64,000 nucleotides of DNA, from contig NZ_JBBORC010000001.1 of assembly GCF_038004425.1 (NCBI RefSeq), forward strand, positions 1,589,001 to 1,653,000, given 5' to 3'. The notes below the pieces were generated by a model. That model saw nothing but the letters and a program-made list of their open reading frames with translations. It had not been told where the DNA came from and ran no database searches. Every line of letters begins with the position of its first letter. The stretch's first letter is position 1. Shown here piece by piece: positions 8,712-18,125 of the stretch. The translations under genes and the position numbers were made by a program. This stretch comes from Solibacillus sp. FSL W7-1464. Its GTDB lineage: Bacteria; Bacillota; Bacilli; Bacillales_A; Planococcaceae.

Positions 8712-9386
8712 ATGGCAAATATGAATTTCAATACAGATTTCGTACCACTAACGGTAGATCCGGACAAAATTTATGATTACAGTTTTGCGATGATTAAAGA
8801 AGAAATGGGCGAACATCCATTTACGGACGAACAATGGCTTGTCGTTCGCCGCGTTATCCATGCTTCGGCAGACTTCGAATTGGGGCGCAGCATGATTTTT
8901 ACGGAAGATGCCATTGAAGCGGGCATTCAGTCGATATTGGCAGGACGCCATGTTGTAGCAGATGTACAAATGATTGAAAGTGGTTCAGGCCGTAAACGTT
9001 TCCAAAAACATGGCGGGGATTTACATTGTTATATCGCAGATGAAGATGTATCGATCGAAGCAAAAAAACTTGGAACAACTCGTGCGATTATTTCGATGCA
9101 AAAGGCGACTCAACTACAAGAAGGCGGGATTTATGCAATCGGTAATGCCCCGACAGCTTTACTTGAATTAATTCGCCTGATTAAAGAAGGTCTTGCAAAG
9201 CCGGATTTAATTATCGGGATGCCTGTTGGGTTCGTTTCGGCAGCAGAATCGAAAGCGGAATTAGCGATTTTAGAAGGAATTCCGTTTATTACGAATGTAG
9301 GAAGAAAAGGTGGCAGTACTGTAACCGTCGCAGCATTAAATGCCATCTCAATCATGGCAGATGAACGAGCAAAAGAAACGAAATAA
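8712..9386 (+). CDS. cbiC: Cobalt-precorrin-8 methylmutase CbiC
   Basis: Moves the C11 methyl group to C12, giving cobyrinate. The protein (224 residues) carries the conserved catalytic histidine near residue 50 in RRVIHASADFE, and later DVQMIESG and the NAPTALLEL and GMPVGFVSAAESK strings of the CbiC/CobH family. Its stop codon overlaps the start of cbiD by 26 bases, which indicates coupled translation. Confidence 0.95.
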   Translation: MANMNFNTDFVPLTVDPDKIYDYSFAMIKEEMGEHPFTDEQWLVVRRVIHASADFELGRSMIFTEDAIEAGIQSILAGRHVVADVQMIESGSGRKRFQKHGGDLHCYIADEDVSIEAKKLGTTRAIISMQKATQLQEGGIYAIGNAPTALLELIRLIKEGLAKPDLIIGMPVGFVSAAESKAELAILEGIPFITNVGRKGGSTVTVAALNAISIMADERAKETK

Positions 9387-10497
9387 AAAAGATCCGTCGG
9401 AAATGCGTCACGGCTATACAACAGGAGCTTGTGCAACTGCGATGACAAAGGCTGCCTTGTACGCACTTGTGACCGGAGAAGTTCCTGAACATGTAACAAT
9501 TCATTTACCTGTAGGAAAAGATGCAACATTTACAGTGGCATCTTTTGCAGTAAAGGACAATGAAGTGATGTGTGAAACGATTAAGGATGCCGGTGATGAT
9601 CCGGATGCGACACATAAAGCACGCATTCAAAGTACGGTTCGTTTTATAGAGAAAAGCGGTGTTCACTTAGATGGAGGAATCGGTGTTGGTCGTGTAACAA
9701 AAGCAGGACTGCCCGTCCCTGTCGGAGAAGCGGCAATTAACCCTGTTCCGAGAAAAATGCTCCATGGTGTTGTCGAAGAAGCGATTCAACTTTTCCAGAT
9801 TGACAAAGGAATCGAAGTGATCATTTCTGTTCCGGACGGGGAAGAAATTGCGAAAAAGACGTTAAATGCAAGACTTGGTATACTGGGCGGAATTTCTATA
9901 TTAGGTACGCGCGGAACGGTCGTACCTTTTTCAAGTTCAGCCTATATGGCGAGTATCGTGCAGGCGATTAGTGTTGCAAAAGAAGCGGGCTGCGACCATC
10001 TAGTCATTACAACCGGGGGACGCAGTGAAAAATATGCGATGAAGCAATATCCGCATTTACCGGAAGAAGCATTTATAGAGATGGGGGATTTCGTCGGTTT
10101 TACATTAAAGCATATCGCTCGTAAAGAGATTCCCCAAGTATCGCTTGTCGGGATGATGGGGAAATTTTCTAAGGTAGCACAGGGTGTCATGATGGTACAT
10201 TCAAAAAGTGCACCGATCAGTTTCCCGTTTTTGGCTGAAATCGCGAAAAAAGCTGGAGCTGATTCAGAAATAATCGAGCAAATATTACAGGCGAATACGG
10301 CATCACAAGTAGGGGACATCATGCAGGAAAATGACCAATTCTTTGAAGCGCTTTGTAAAAACTGCTGTTACTTTGCACTGGATCATACGAAAGCGAAATT
10401 ACGTGTCTCCACATCGCTGTATGCCATGAACGGGGACATGCTGGGAAAGGCTGAGAATATTGAACAATTGGATGAAAATGATTGGTATCGGGGATAA
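9361..10497 (+). CDS. cbiD: Cobalt-precorrin-5B C1-methyltransferase CbiD
   Basis: SAM-dependent methylation at C1 in the anaerobic pathway. The family signature [18 protein letters not shown] lies near the N-terminus, and [10 protein letters not shown] and [11 protein letters not shown] follow further on. I prefer the ATG at 9361 ([10 protein letters not shown]), inside the end of cbiC; an in-frame upstream ATG at 9340 is possible. Predicted length 378 residues, normal for CbiD. Confidence 0.94.
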   Translation: MNEQKKRNKKDPSEMRHGYTTGACATAMTKAALYALVTGEVPEHVTIHLPVGKDATFTVASFAVKDNEVMCETIKDAGDDPDATHKARIQSTVRFIEKSGVHLDGGIGVGRVTKAGLPVPVGEAAINPVPRKMLHGVVEEAIQLFQIDKGIEVIISVPDGEEIAKKTLNARLGILGGISILGTRGTVVPFSSSAYMASIVQAISVAKEAGCDHLVITTGGRSEKYAMKQYPHLPEEAFIEMGDFVGFTLKHIARKEIPQVSLVGMMGKFSKVAQGVMMVHSKSAPISFPFLAEIAKKAGADSEIIEQILQANTASQVGDIMQENDQFFEALCKNCCYFALDHTKAKLRVSTSLYAMNGDMLGKAENIEQLDENDWYRG

Positions 10498-11668
10498 CGG
10501 TCCGGCAAGTTTACTACCCCAATATATCGCTTGGATCAATTCAAGTGAAGTACTTGTTGGTGGTGAACGTCATCTTGACTTTTTTCCGGAATTCACTGGA
10601 GAAAAAATCATTATAAAAGGCGGACTCTCACGACTCGTGGAAAAGCTGCATGCAGAAAAAAGAAATATCGTTATTTTAGTATCGGGTGACCCGTTGTTTT
10701 ACGGATTAGGGGGAGTTTTGGCGAAGAAGCTCCCATTAGAAATTTACCCATATGCAAGCTCTGTTCAATTAGCTTTCACAAAGATGCAGGAAAGCTGGCA
10801 CGATGCTTATTTAACGAGTGTTCATGGCCGGTCAATGAAAGGACTCGCCCAAAAAATCGATGGCCGAAAAAAAATAGCGATATTGACCGATGAAGAAAAT
10901 TCACCGAATGCACTTGCCCGCTATTTAAAAGCGTACGGCATGACCGAATACGATGCGTTTGTAGCAGAAAACTTGGAAGGTCCAACTGAACGATGTCGTC
11001 ATCTTTCATTAGATGAAATGGAGAATGCCGAATTTTCACCATTGAATGTCGTTATTTTAAAACAGCGTGAAGCTGTTGAGCGTGCGTCAATCGGTATTGA
11101 TGATGACAAGTTTATTCAGCGAAAACCGGATAAAGGGCTTATCACAAAAAAGGAAATTCGAGTTCTTTGTTTACAAGCACTGCAATTAAAAGAAGCAAGT
11201 ACAGCATGGGACATTGGGACATGCACAGGATCAGTTGCTATCGAAATGTCGAAAATAGCCCGGGAAGGTCAAGTTTTTGCGATTGAAAAAAATGAAGCAG
11301 ATTTGGAAAATTGTCTTCAAAATCAACAAATTCATCGAACTGACTTTACAGCTGTTTTAGGAAAAGCACCAGAAAGATTAGAAGAATTTCCTGATCCGGA
11401 CGCCATTTTCATTGGTGGAAACGGCGGCAATATGGAGCAGTTACTGCAACTATGCGTCGATCGATTAAAGCCAAGTGGCCGCATTGTTATGAACATCGCG
11501 ACTATTGAAAACTTGGCAGAAGCTATGGGGCATTTTAAAAAGTTCAACTGTGATGTTTCTGTACTGCAGGCACAAATCTCAAAAAGTAAGCCAATTTTAA
11601 ATTTAACGCGTTTTGAACCGTTAAATCCAATTTTTATCGTAACAGCACAGAAAGGGTTGGAATTATGA
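10472..11668 (+). CDS. cbiET: Cobalt-precorrin-7 C5/C15-methyltransferase, CbiE-CbiT fusion
   Basis: Bifunctional protein with an N-terminal CbiE domain ([11 protein letters not shown], then [10 protein letters not shown], about residues 1-200) and a C-terminal CbiT methyltransferase/decarboxylase domain ([12 protein letters not shown], the SAM motif [15 protein letters not shown], and FIGGNGGNM, about 205-398). Separate in Salmonella, fused here as in B. megaterium. The start is not certain: TTG 10460, ATG 10472 and ATG 10478 are in frame, all overlapping cbiD; I took 10472. Overlap indicates translational coupling. Confidence 0.93.
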   Translation: MKMIGIGDNGPASLLPQYIAWINSSEVLVGGERHLDFFPEFTGEKIIIKGGLSRLVEKLHAEKRNIVILVSGDPLFYGLGGVLAKKLPLEIYPYASSVQLAFTKMQESWHDAYLTSVHGRSMKGLAQKIDGRKKIAILTDEENSPNALARYLKAYGMTEYDAFVAENLEGPTERCRHLSLDEMENAEFSPLNVVILKQREAVERASIGIDDDKFIQRKPDKGLITKKEIRVLCLQALQLKEASTAWDIGTCTGSVAIEMSKIAREGQVFAIEKNEADLENCLQNQQIHRTDFTAVLGKAPERLEEFPDPDAIFIGGNGGNMEQLLQLCVDRLKPSGRIVMNIATIENLAEAMGHFKKFNCDVSVLQAQISKSKPILNLTRFEPLNPIFIVTAQKGLEL

Positions 11669-12369
11669 CAATCGGTACATTAATCGGATTAGGTGTTGGA
11701 CCTGGAGATCCTGAACTTATCACAGTAAAAGCTTTTCGAATGTTGAAAGAATGCCCGGTAATTGCCTATCCTCAAAAATTACGCGGCAGTAAATCGTATG
11801 CTCAACGAATAATTGATGTGTACGTTAATCCGGCAGAAAAGGAAATGCTTGGACTTGTATTTCCGATGACGAAGGACGAGAAAACGTTGCAGGAAGCATG
11901 GTCTAAATCCGCAGAGAAAATTTATGCACACTTGAAAGAAGGCCGAGATGTTGCTTTTGTAACGGAAGGCGACCCGATGCTTTTTAGTACATATATACAC
12001 TTGATGAACTTAATGAAGGAAATGCATCCCGATGTCCCGATGAAATCTATTGCGGGTATATCTTCATTTAATGGAACTGCCAATCGTTTAGGAATCCCAT
12101 TGGCAGACGGCGATGACCATGTAGCAATGATTCCGGCAACTTCGGATATGGCAGAGATGCGTCGTGTTATTGAGACCCATGACGGGATTGTGTTCATTAA
12201 AGTAGCGAAAGTATTAGAAGTTATGCTGGATTTACTTGAAGAAATGAACTTACTTGAAAAAACGTATGTTGTGACAAAAGTAACTTCAGATGAAGAAATT
12301 ATTTGGAAAACGAATGAATTACGTGGAGCTGAGCTCAATTATTTATCTTGTATGGTGGTGCGAAAATAA
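11665..12369 (+). CDS. cbiL: Cobalt-factor II C20-methyltransferase CbiL
   Basis: First dedicated methyltransferase after cobalt insertion. The glycine-rich motif [16 protein letters not shown] at the N-terminus and [12 protein letters not shown] identify a SAM-dependent tetrapyrrole methylase, and CPVIAYPQK with [11 protein letters not shown] favours CbiL/CobI over other members. Length 234 residues. It overlaps cbiET by 4 bases and shares its stop base with the cbiF start. Confidence 0.93.
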   Translation: MTIGTLIGLGVGPGDPELITVKAFRMLKECPVIAYPQKLRGSKSYAQRIIDVYVNPAEKEMLGLVFPMTKDEKTLQEAWSKSAEKIYAHLKEGRDVAFVTEGDPMLFSTYIHLMNLMKEMHPDVPMKSIAGISSFNGTANRLGIPLADGDDHVAMIPATSDMAEMRRVIETHDGIVFIKVAKVLEVMLDLLEEMNLLEKTYVVTKVTSDEEIIWKTNELRGAELNYLSCMVVRK

Positions 12370-13151
12370 TGAAGAAAATTTGGATTATAGGTGCAGGACC
12401 CGGCGACCCGGATTTAATTACTGTGAAAGGTCTTAAACTGCTTCAACAAGCGGATGTTGTCATGTATACAGATTCTTTAGTTAGTGAAACTCTAGTTGCC
12501 GAAGCCCGTGCGGATGCAGAAGTGATCCGTACAGCAGGTATGCATTTACAAGAGATGGTTGATTGCATCGTCGAACGTGTCAATTCGGGAAAAATGGTTG
12601 TGCGTTTACATACGGGTGACCCGGCAATGTACGGGGCAACAATGGAACAAGTTGCATTGTTAAAGAACCATAATATTGGCTATGACGTTGTTCCAGGTGT
12701 AAGTTCTGTATTTGCTGCCGCTGCAGCCGTAGGAGCAGAACTAACGGTTCCTGATTTAACGCAAACTTTGATCTTAACACGAGCAGAAGGACGTACACCG
12801 GTACCTGAGCGTGAAAAACTGCAAGCATTGGCAAGCCATCATTGCACAATTGCAATGTTTTTAAGTGCCACATTAACGAAAAAGATTACAAAAGAACTAC
12901 AGGCTGCGGGCTGGTCGGACGATACACCGGTTGCCGTTATTCAGCGGGCTTCATGGCCAGATCAAAAAATCGTTCGCACGACAATTGCTGAACTGGATGA
13001 AGCGATGCGGACAAATGGCATTCGCAAACATGCGATGATTTTAGCCGGCTGGGCACTTGATCCGAACATTCATGAAAAAGATTACCGTTCAAAACTGTAT
13101 GATGCTACATTTACACATGGTTTCCGTAAAGGTGTGAAAGTCGATGATTAA
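12369..13151 (+). CDS. cbiF: Cobalt-precorrin-4 C11-methyltransferase CbiF
   Basis: Tetrapyrrole methylase with WIIGAGPGDPDLITVKG, TAGMHLQEMV, RLHTGDPAMYGA and the family's PGVSSVFAAAA string. These fit CbiF/CobM. The ATG at 12369 overlaps the cbiL stop (TAATG) and is preferred over an in-frame ATG 21 bases upstream. Length 260 residues. Overlaps cbiG by 8 bases. Confidence 0.94.
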   Translation: MKKIWIIGAGPGDPDLITVKGLKLLQQADVVMYTDSLVSETLVAEARADAEVIRTAGMHLQEMVDCIVERVNSGKMVVRLHTGDPAMYGATMEQVALLKNHNIGYDVVPGVSSVFAAAAAVGAELTVPDLTQTLILTRAEGRTPVPEREKLQALASHHCTIAMFLSATLTKKITKELQAAGWSDDTPVAVIQRASWPDQKIVRTTIAELDEAMRTNGIRKHAMILAGWALDPNIHEKDYRSKLYDATFTHGFRKGVKVDD

Positions 13152-14283
13152 TTTACGAGAAGGGGAAATACCGGACGTTCGCGTGACAAAACCTTATGCA
13201 CTTGTAGCCATTACAAAGCATGGTGCGGCGAATGCGCGAAAGTATGCGGAGAAGTTTCCATATGTCGATGTATATTATATGAAGAAATTTGAGCAGGGCG
13301 ACGAGGCTGAAAAAAATATTCAATTATTTGACGGGACGGTGCGCCTGTTGCTCCCTGCATTATTTAAAGCATATAAGTCGATGATTCTGATTATTTCCCT
13401 CGGTGCAGTCGTTCGGATGATTGCCCCGATTTTAGTAGATAAAAAGAAAGATCCGGGTGTTCTCGTTGTTGACGATAAAGGACAATATGTCGTGAGTGTT
13501 TTATCCGGACATATTGGGGGTGCGAATGCCCTGACAAATGAGTTTGCACAAGCAATCAATGCGACTCCGATTGTAACTACAGCATCCGATGTTCAAAAAA
13601 CCATCGCGGTTGATTTATTTGGCGCACGGTACGGATGGGTTTGGGACAGTGAAGAAAAACTGACGCCTGTCAGTGCTTCAGTAGTGAATGAGGAGCAGGT
13701 TGCGATTGTTCAGGAAACCGGTGAAAAAAGATGGTGGCTGCATGAAACACCGATGCCTGATACTTTGAAAATTTACCGGACAACAGAGGAAGCAATTGCT
13801 GCAAAACCACATGCTACATTGCTCATTACCGATCGTATTATCGGAAAAGAGGAAGAAGTGTTACTTGAAAACGGTGTAATTTATCGACCAAAGTCAATTG
13901 TTTTGGGAATGGGCTGTAATCGCGGAACATCTGCAGAAGAAATTGAACAACTAATTGATGAAACGCTTGCAGAACTAAAGCTGAGCAAAAAAAGTGTCAA
14001 AGCAATCGCCACAATCGATTTGAAAAAAGACGAGCAAGGTTTCCTGCAAGTAACGGCTAGAAACAACTGGCAGTTTATAACGTATACACCGGCAGAGCTA
14101 AATGAAATGCCGCTGCAAAATCCATCTGAAACGGTCTTTAAATATACAGGGGCTTACGGTGTCAGTGAACCCGCAGCATTACGGTGTGCCAATGCGACGG
14201 ACTGGTTATTGGAAAAAAAGAAAAGCGGCAATGTAACCATTTCCGTTTCCCGGATTACATTTGAAGAGGAGGTAACCGGATGA
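13144..14283 (+). CDS. cbiG: Cobalt-precorrin-5A hydrolase CbiG
   Basis: Opens the delta-lactone of cobalt-precorrin-5A with loss of acetaldehyde. The N-terminal domain has ISLGAVVRMIAP and the central LSGHIGGANALTNEFA signature; the C-terminal domain has VLGMGCNRGTS and the terminal GVSEPAALRCA string. Length 379 residues, typical. Overlaps cbiF at its start and cbiA at its end. Confidence 0.94.
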   Translation: MINLREGEIPDVRVTKPYALVAITKHGAANARKYAEKFPYVDVYYMKKFEQGDEAEKNIQLFDGTVRLLLPALFKAYKSMILIISLGAVVRMIAPILVDKKKDPGVLVVDDKGQYVVSVLSGHIGGANALTNEFAQAINATPIVTTASDVQKTIAVDLFGARYGWVWDSEEKLTPVSASVVNEEQVAIVQETGEKRWWLHETPMPDTLKIYRTTEEAIAAKPHATLLITDRIIGKEEEVLLENGVIYRPKSIVLGMGCNRGTSAEEIEQLIDETLAELKLSKKSVKAIATIDLKKDEQGFLQVTARNNWQFITYTPAELNEMPLQNPSETVFKYTGAYGVSEPAALRCANATDWLLEKKKSGNVTISVSRITFEEEVTG

Positions 14284-15638
14284 ATCGATTTGTATTAGCC
14301 GGTACAGGAAGTGGCGTTGGAAAAACGACATTTACGATCGGTATTATGCGTGCACTGATGAAGCGCGGCCTAACTGTTCAAGGATTTAAAAGTGGTCCGG
14401 ATTATATCGATCCGACGTATCATACAGCTGTAACGAAACGGTCTTCACGCAATATTGACAGTTTTATGATGTCAGAAGATGTTGTCCGTACAATTGTCGC
14501 AAGAAACAGCATAGATTCAGATGTGTCTATTATTGAAGGTGTCATGGGATTTTATGACGGGAAGTCACCATTATCGAATGAAGGATCGGCCGCACATATT
14601 AGTGAAATTACTGACAGTCCGGTAATTTTAATTGTTAACGCAGCAAGTATGGCCCGAAGCGTCGCTGCTATAGTAAAAGGATTCCAGCAGTTGGATAAGA
14701 ATGCCAATATTGTGGGGGTTATTGCCAATCAGCTTGGGAGTAAAAGTCACTTTGAAATTATTAAAACAGCGATTGAACATGAATGTAACATCCCCGTTCT
14801 CGGCTACCTGCAAAAAGGTGCGGTACCAGCGTTGCCGAGCCGTCATTTAGGTTTAGTACCGGCTATTGAACGAGGAGAGCTCGATCCGTATTTCGATGAG
14901 CTTGCAGCTGCTATTGAAGCAACTGTTGATCTGGATTTATTGCTACAAGTCACAAAAGCGACCGAATTGGAGCAAACTTCAAAGATTTTCGAAATACAAG
15001 GAAATACGCAAGAAATTCATTTGGCTGTTGCAAAAGATGCAGCATTTAACTTCTATTATGAAGAAAATTTTGAATTACTTAAAGCATACGGTGCAAAACT
15101 GCATTTCTTCTCGCCTCTTGAAAATGAGCCGGTTCCTGAACAGGCACAAGGTTTATATATTGGCGGAGGGTTCCCTGAAGAATTTGCAGAGCAGCTTGCT
15201 CAAAATCAACAGGCAAAAAATTCGATAAAACAAGCAATTGATAAGGGAATTCCAACACTTGCAGAATGTGGCGGCTTCATGTATTTAACTGAAGAAATTT
15301 TCAACCGTGAAGGAAATGGCTACAAAATGCTAGGTGTCATTCCGGGGATCGTTCGTATGCAAGATAAGTTAGCGGCGTTAGGCTACAGAGAAATTACCGG
15401 TGTGGAAGGCAACTTTTTAATTGGTGAACAGGAGCTTGCCAAAGGTCATGAATTCCATTATTCCGTATACGAAGGAAACCATGAAATACCTGCTTATTTT
15501 ACAAAAGGACGCTTTGGAGCGAAACAGGAAGGTTATTCACAAGGTAATCTAGTCGCTGGTTATACACATTTTCATTTCGCATCCAATCCACAACTCGTGA
15601 AAAATTGGCTTGCAGCTTGTTTGGAGGTAAGAGCATGA
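14280..15638 (+). CDS. cbiA: Cobyrinic acid a,c-diamide synthase CbiA
   Basis: ATP- and glutamine-dependent amidation of the a and c side chains of cobyrinate. The N-terminal P-loop GTGSGVGKTTFTIGI and FKSGPDYIDP are followed by the glutamine amidotransferase half, with YIGGGFPEEFA and AECGGFMYL (the nucleophilic cysteine) and a late histidine in AGYTHFHFAS. Length 452 residues. Its last bases overlap the sirC start, and a GGAGG site for sirC lies within its end. Confidence 0.95.
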   Translation: MNRFVLAGTGSGVGKTTFTIGIMRALMKRGLTVQGFKSGPDYIDPTYHTAVTKRSSRNIDSFMMSEDVVRTIVARNSIDSDVSIIEGVMGFYDGKSPLSNEGSAAHISEITDSPVILIVNAASMARSVAAIVKGFQQLDKNANIVGVIANQLGSKSHFEIIKTAIEHECNIPVLGYLQKGAVPALPSRHLGLVPAIERGELDPYFDELAAAIEATVDLDLLLQVTKATELEQTSKIFEIQGNTQEIHLAVAKDAAFNFYYEENFELLKAYGAKLHFFSPLENEPVPEQAQGLYIGGGFPEEFAEQLAQNQQAKNSIKQAIDKGIPTLAECGGFMYLTEEIFNREGNGYKMLGVIPGIVRMQDKLAALGYREITGVEGNFLIGEQELAKGHEFHYSVYEGNHEIPAYFTKGRFGAKQEGYSQGNLVAGYTHFHFASNPQLVKNWLAACLEVRA

Positions 15639-16267
15639 ATTATTTTCCGTTAATGGTCAATATAGATTTTAAAAAAGTGGTAATCGTCGGTGGAGGCCAT
15701 GTAGCCCGTCAAAAAGTGGAAGCATTAATACCTACGAATGCCCAGATTACCGTTGTCAGTCCGACAGTAATGGATAAGTTAAAAATATATTTTGATGAAG
15801 GCAGAGCAGTGTGGAAACAAAAACTTTTTGAACCGGCTGATTTAGACGATGCAGCCCTCATTTTTGCGGCAACTAATGACGAAGCGGTAAATGATGCTGT
15901 GGAAGAAGCGACACAGCATTGGCAATTATTAAATCGTGCAGATGCTTTAGGCCGTATGGATTTTATGAACCCTGCTGTTGTCCGTCGTGGAGATTTTGTT
16001 GTAACGGTGTCGACAACTGGCGCGAGTCCGGCGCTTACTAGAAAAGTAAAAGCAGACTTAGAGGAACAATACGATGAAAGTTATGCAGATTATATTGCAT
16101 TTTTAAAGAAAGCCCGTTTACTTATTCTTAAAAATTATGAAGGCGATGCAAAAAAAACGGTGCTTGCTCAATTACTCGAACCTGAAATACTGGTTTGGAT
16201 TCAGCAAAAGAATAAGGAAAAGTGTGCACAGTTTATACGTCAGATTGAAGCGGGAGAAATCAATTGA
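15635..16267 (+). CDS. sirC: Precorrin-2 dehydrogenase (siroheme synthase N-domain type)
   Basis: NAD-dependent oxidation of precorrin-2 to sirohydrochlorin, the step before CbiX inserts cobalt. The Rossmann motif VVIVGGGHVARQKVEAL is at residues about 11-27; FAATNDEAVN and STTGASPALTRKVK match SirC/Met8/CysG-N. The start at 15635 follows a GGAGG site. Length 210 residues. It is followed directly by the uroporphyrinogen methyltransferase, so together they supply precorrin-2 and sirohydrochlorin; siroheme synthesis may draw on them too. Confidence 0.93.
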   Translation: MNYFPLMVNIDFKKVVIVGGGHVARQKVEALIPTNAQITVVSPTVMDKLKIYFDEGRAVWKQKLFEPADLDDAALIFAATNDEAVNDAVEEATQHWQLLNRADALGRMDFMNPAVVRRGDFVVTVSTTGASPALTRKVKADLEEQYDESYADYIAFLKKARLLILKNYEGDAKKTVLAQLLEPEILVWIQQKNKEKCAQFIRQIEAGEIN

Positions 16268-17025
16268 GTGGATTTGTTTATATAGTTGGCGCTGGACCGG
16301 GTGATCCGAAATTACTGACAATACGTGCTTTAGAATGCATTCAGATAGCTGATGTCATTTTATATGACAGATTAGTAAACCCCGAAATTTTAAAACACGC
16401 AACAGCCCATTGCGAATTAATTTATTGTGGAAAAGAACCGGGAAAGCATGGCCTGATACAAGATGAAATTCATCGGGTGCTAGTTGAAAAAGCACAGCAG
16501 AACAAGCGGGTTGTCCGTCTAAAAGGTGGCGATCCATTCGTCTTTGGACGAGGCGCAGAAGAAGCAGCAATTCTTCGCAACGAAAACATTGAATTTGAAA
16601 TCGTTCCAGGGATAACAGCAGGAATAGCGGCACCGGCATATGCAGGAATACCTGTTACACATCGTGATTATGCAACAAGCTTTGCTATTGTAACCGGACA
16701 TGGCCGTGAAGAAAAGGGGCAGGACTTTTTAAGCTGGGCAAGTCTCGCACAAATCGATACGATTGCGTTCTATATGAGTATTGGCAATATCGATCATATT
16801 ACGAAAAGCTTAATTAAACATGGAAAGAAACCGACAACCCCGGTTGCAGTAATTGAATGGGGAACAACAAGCAATCAGCGTACGATTACAGGTCAATTAG
16901 AATCGATTCCCGAACAGATTCAACAGCAAAAGATGGTCAATCCTTCAATGATTTTAGTCGGGGATGTTGTAGGAATTCGGGAAGAAATTGCATGGTTTAA
17001 TGAAAGGGTTGAGACAACATGTTAG
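16264..17025 (+). CDS. cobA: Uroporphyrinogen-III C-methyltransferase
   Basis: Makes precorrin-2 by methylation at C2 and C7 (SUMT). Motifs: VYIVGAGPGDPKLLTIRA, DRLVNPEIL, RLKGGDPFVFGRGAEEA and PAYAGIPVTHRDYA, all diagnostic. Start TTG at 16264 overlaps the sirC stop. Length 253 residues, as for single-domain SUMT. Its end overlaps the nitroreductase gene by 7 bases. Confidence 0.95.
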   Translation: MSGFVYIVGAGPGDPKLLTIRALECIQIADVILYDRLVNPEILKHATAHCELIYCGKEPGKHGLIQDEIHRVLVEKAQQNKRVVRLKGGDPFVFGRGAEEAAILRNENIEFEIVPGITAGIAAPAYAGIPVTHRDYATSFAIVTGHGREEKGQDFLSWASLAQIDTIAFYMSIGNIDHITKSLIKHGKKPTTPVAVIEWGTTSNQRTITGQLESIPEQIQQQKMVNPSMILVGDVVGIREEIAWFNERVETTC

Positions 17026-17573
17026 AAGCATTAAAAAAACGACGTGCGGTGCGTCAATTTTTATCAAAGAAAGTAGAACGGGAGAAAATTGAACAATTAT
17101 TGGAAGCGGCAACTTATGCACCGAATGATCGCATGCGCGAGCCTTGGCATTTTTATATTTTGCAAGGTGATAGTTTAAAACGTTTTGAACAAGTAGCATT
17201 TGATTATTTACAGCAACGTTTCCCGACAAAACCAAACTTAGTGGAAAGCTCGATGCAGGCAGTAACAAAAACACCGCTCATCATTGTCGTAACATCTGCC
17301 ATAGTGGAAGACGATGAAGGGGCGACACTGGACAATAAATTTGCTGTTAGCAGTGCGATCATGTCGATGTGGCTAATGGCTGAAGCGCTCGGTTTAGGTA
17401 TGGTGTGGCGGACACGTGGAGTCGGTCTTGTACATGATACAGCTTTGCATGAATTTGTCGGGGCGACGGATTCCGAACACCTCGTAGGTACGTTATGTAT
17501 TGGCTATCCAGAGGAACCAGTTACAACAGAGAAAAAACGTACATCGTTTTCAGAAAAAACAACTTGGATTTAA
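17019..17573 (+). CDS. Nitroreductase-family flavoprotein in the B12 operon
   Basis: A 184-residue FMN-type nitroreductase fold: the N-terminal KKRRAVRQF and AATYAPNDRMREPWHF are the FMN-binding elements, and the central hydrophobic helix (AIMSMWLMAEALGLGMVWR) is typical. BluB, the flavin-cannibalising enzyme that makes dimethylbenzimidazole, belongs to the same superfamily, but I do not see BluB-specific features; it looks closer to YdjA-type oxidoreductases. From memory, the B. megaterium cobI operon has a gene of unknown role, cbiY, at about this place. A role in reducing cobalt or a corrinoid before adenosylation is plausible from the neighbouring cobO, but is inference. Confidence 0.8.
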   Translation: MLEALKKRRAVRQFLSKKVEREKIEQLLEAATYAPNDRMREPWHFYILQGDSLKRFEQVAFDYLQQRFPTKPNLVESSMQAVTKTPLIIVVTSAIVEDDEGATLDNKFAVSSAIMSMWLMAEALGLGMVWRTRGVGLVHDTALHEFVGATDSEHLVGTLCIGYPEEPVTTEKKRTSFSEKTTWI

Positions 17574-17585
17574 GGAGGCATTTTC

Positions 17586-18125
17586 ATGGCGAGAAAAGGA
17601 ATGCTGCTCGTATATACGGGTGAAGGAAAAGGCAAAACAACCGCTTCATTAGGTGTAACCTTACGTGCAATCGGGCGTGGGATGACTGTGAAATATTTTC
17701 AGTTTATTAAATCACCGGAACGTACATATGGGGAACAAATTGCACTTCGTAAATTAGGTGTTGAAACCGTTCAGCTCGGCATTGGTTTTACGTGGACAAA
17801 AACACCGGAAGAACATAGAGAAGCGCTAAAAAAGGCTTGGCAAACAATAAAAAAGGAATTGCAGGATGAAGCGACTGATTTACTAGTTTTGGATGAGTTA
17901 AATAATGCATTGGCAATTTCAAAATTCCCAATTAATGATGTTTTACCTTTAGAGGAAGTACTTGAAGCAATACGTAATAGACCGGCCAGAATGCATTTAG
18001 TCGTTACAGGACGTTCAGCACATCCGGACCTTATTGCAATGGCTGATCTGGTTTCAACTGTTAATGCGACAAAACATTATTACAGCGAGCAGGACGTCAC
18101 AGCGATGAAGGGGCTGGAATTTTAG
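17586..18125 (+). CDS. cobO: Corrinoid adenosyltransferase, CobO/BtuR type
   Basis: Transfers the adenosyl group from ATP to Co(I) corrinoid. The P-loop GEGKGKTTASLGVTLRAIGRG at the N-terminus is the hallmark of the CobO/BtuR/CobA class, followed by KYFQFIKS and LLVLDELNNAL. Length 179 residues. AGGAGG precedes the ATG. It abuts cobQ (stop and start overlap by one base). Confidence 0.95.
   Translation: MARKGMLLVYTGEGKGKTTASLGVTLRAIGRGMTVKYFQFIKSPERTYGEQIALRKLGVETVQLGIGFTWTKTPEEHREALKKAWQTIKKELQDEATDLLVLDELNNALAISKFPINDVLPLEEVLEAIRNRPARMHLVVTGRSAHPDLIAMADLVSTVNATKHYYSEQDVTAMKGLEF

Noticed and set aside
17019-17573. Calling the nitroreductase BluB
   Set aside because: General family motifs only; BluB-specific residues could not be seen, so only the superfamily is given.
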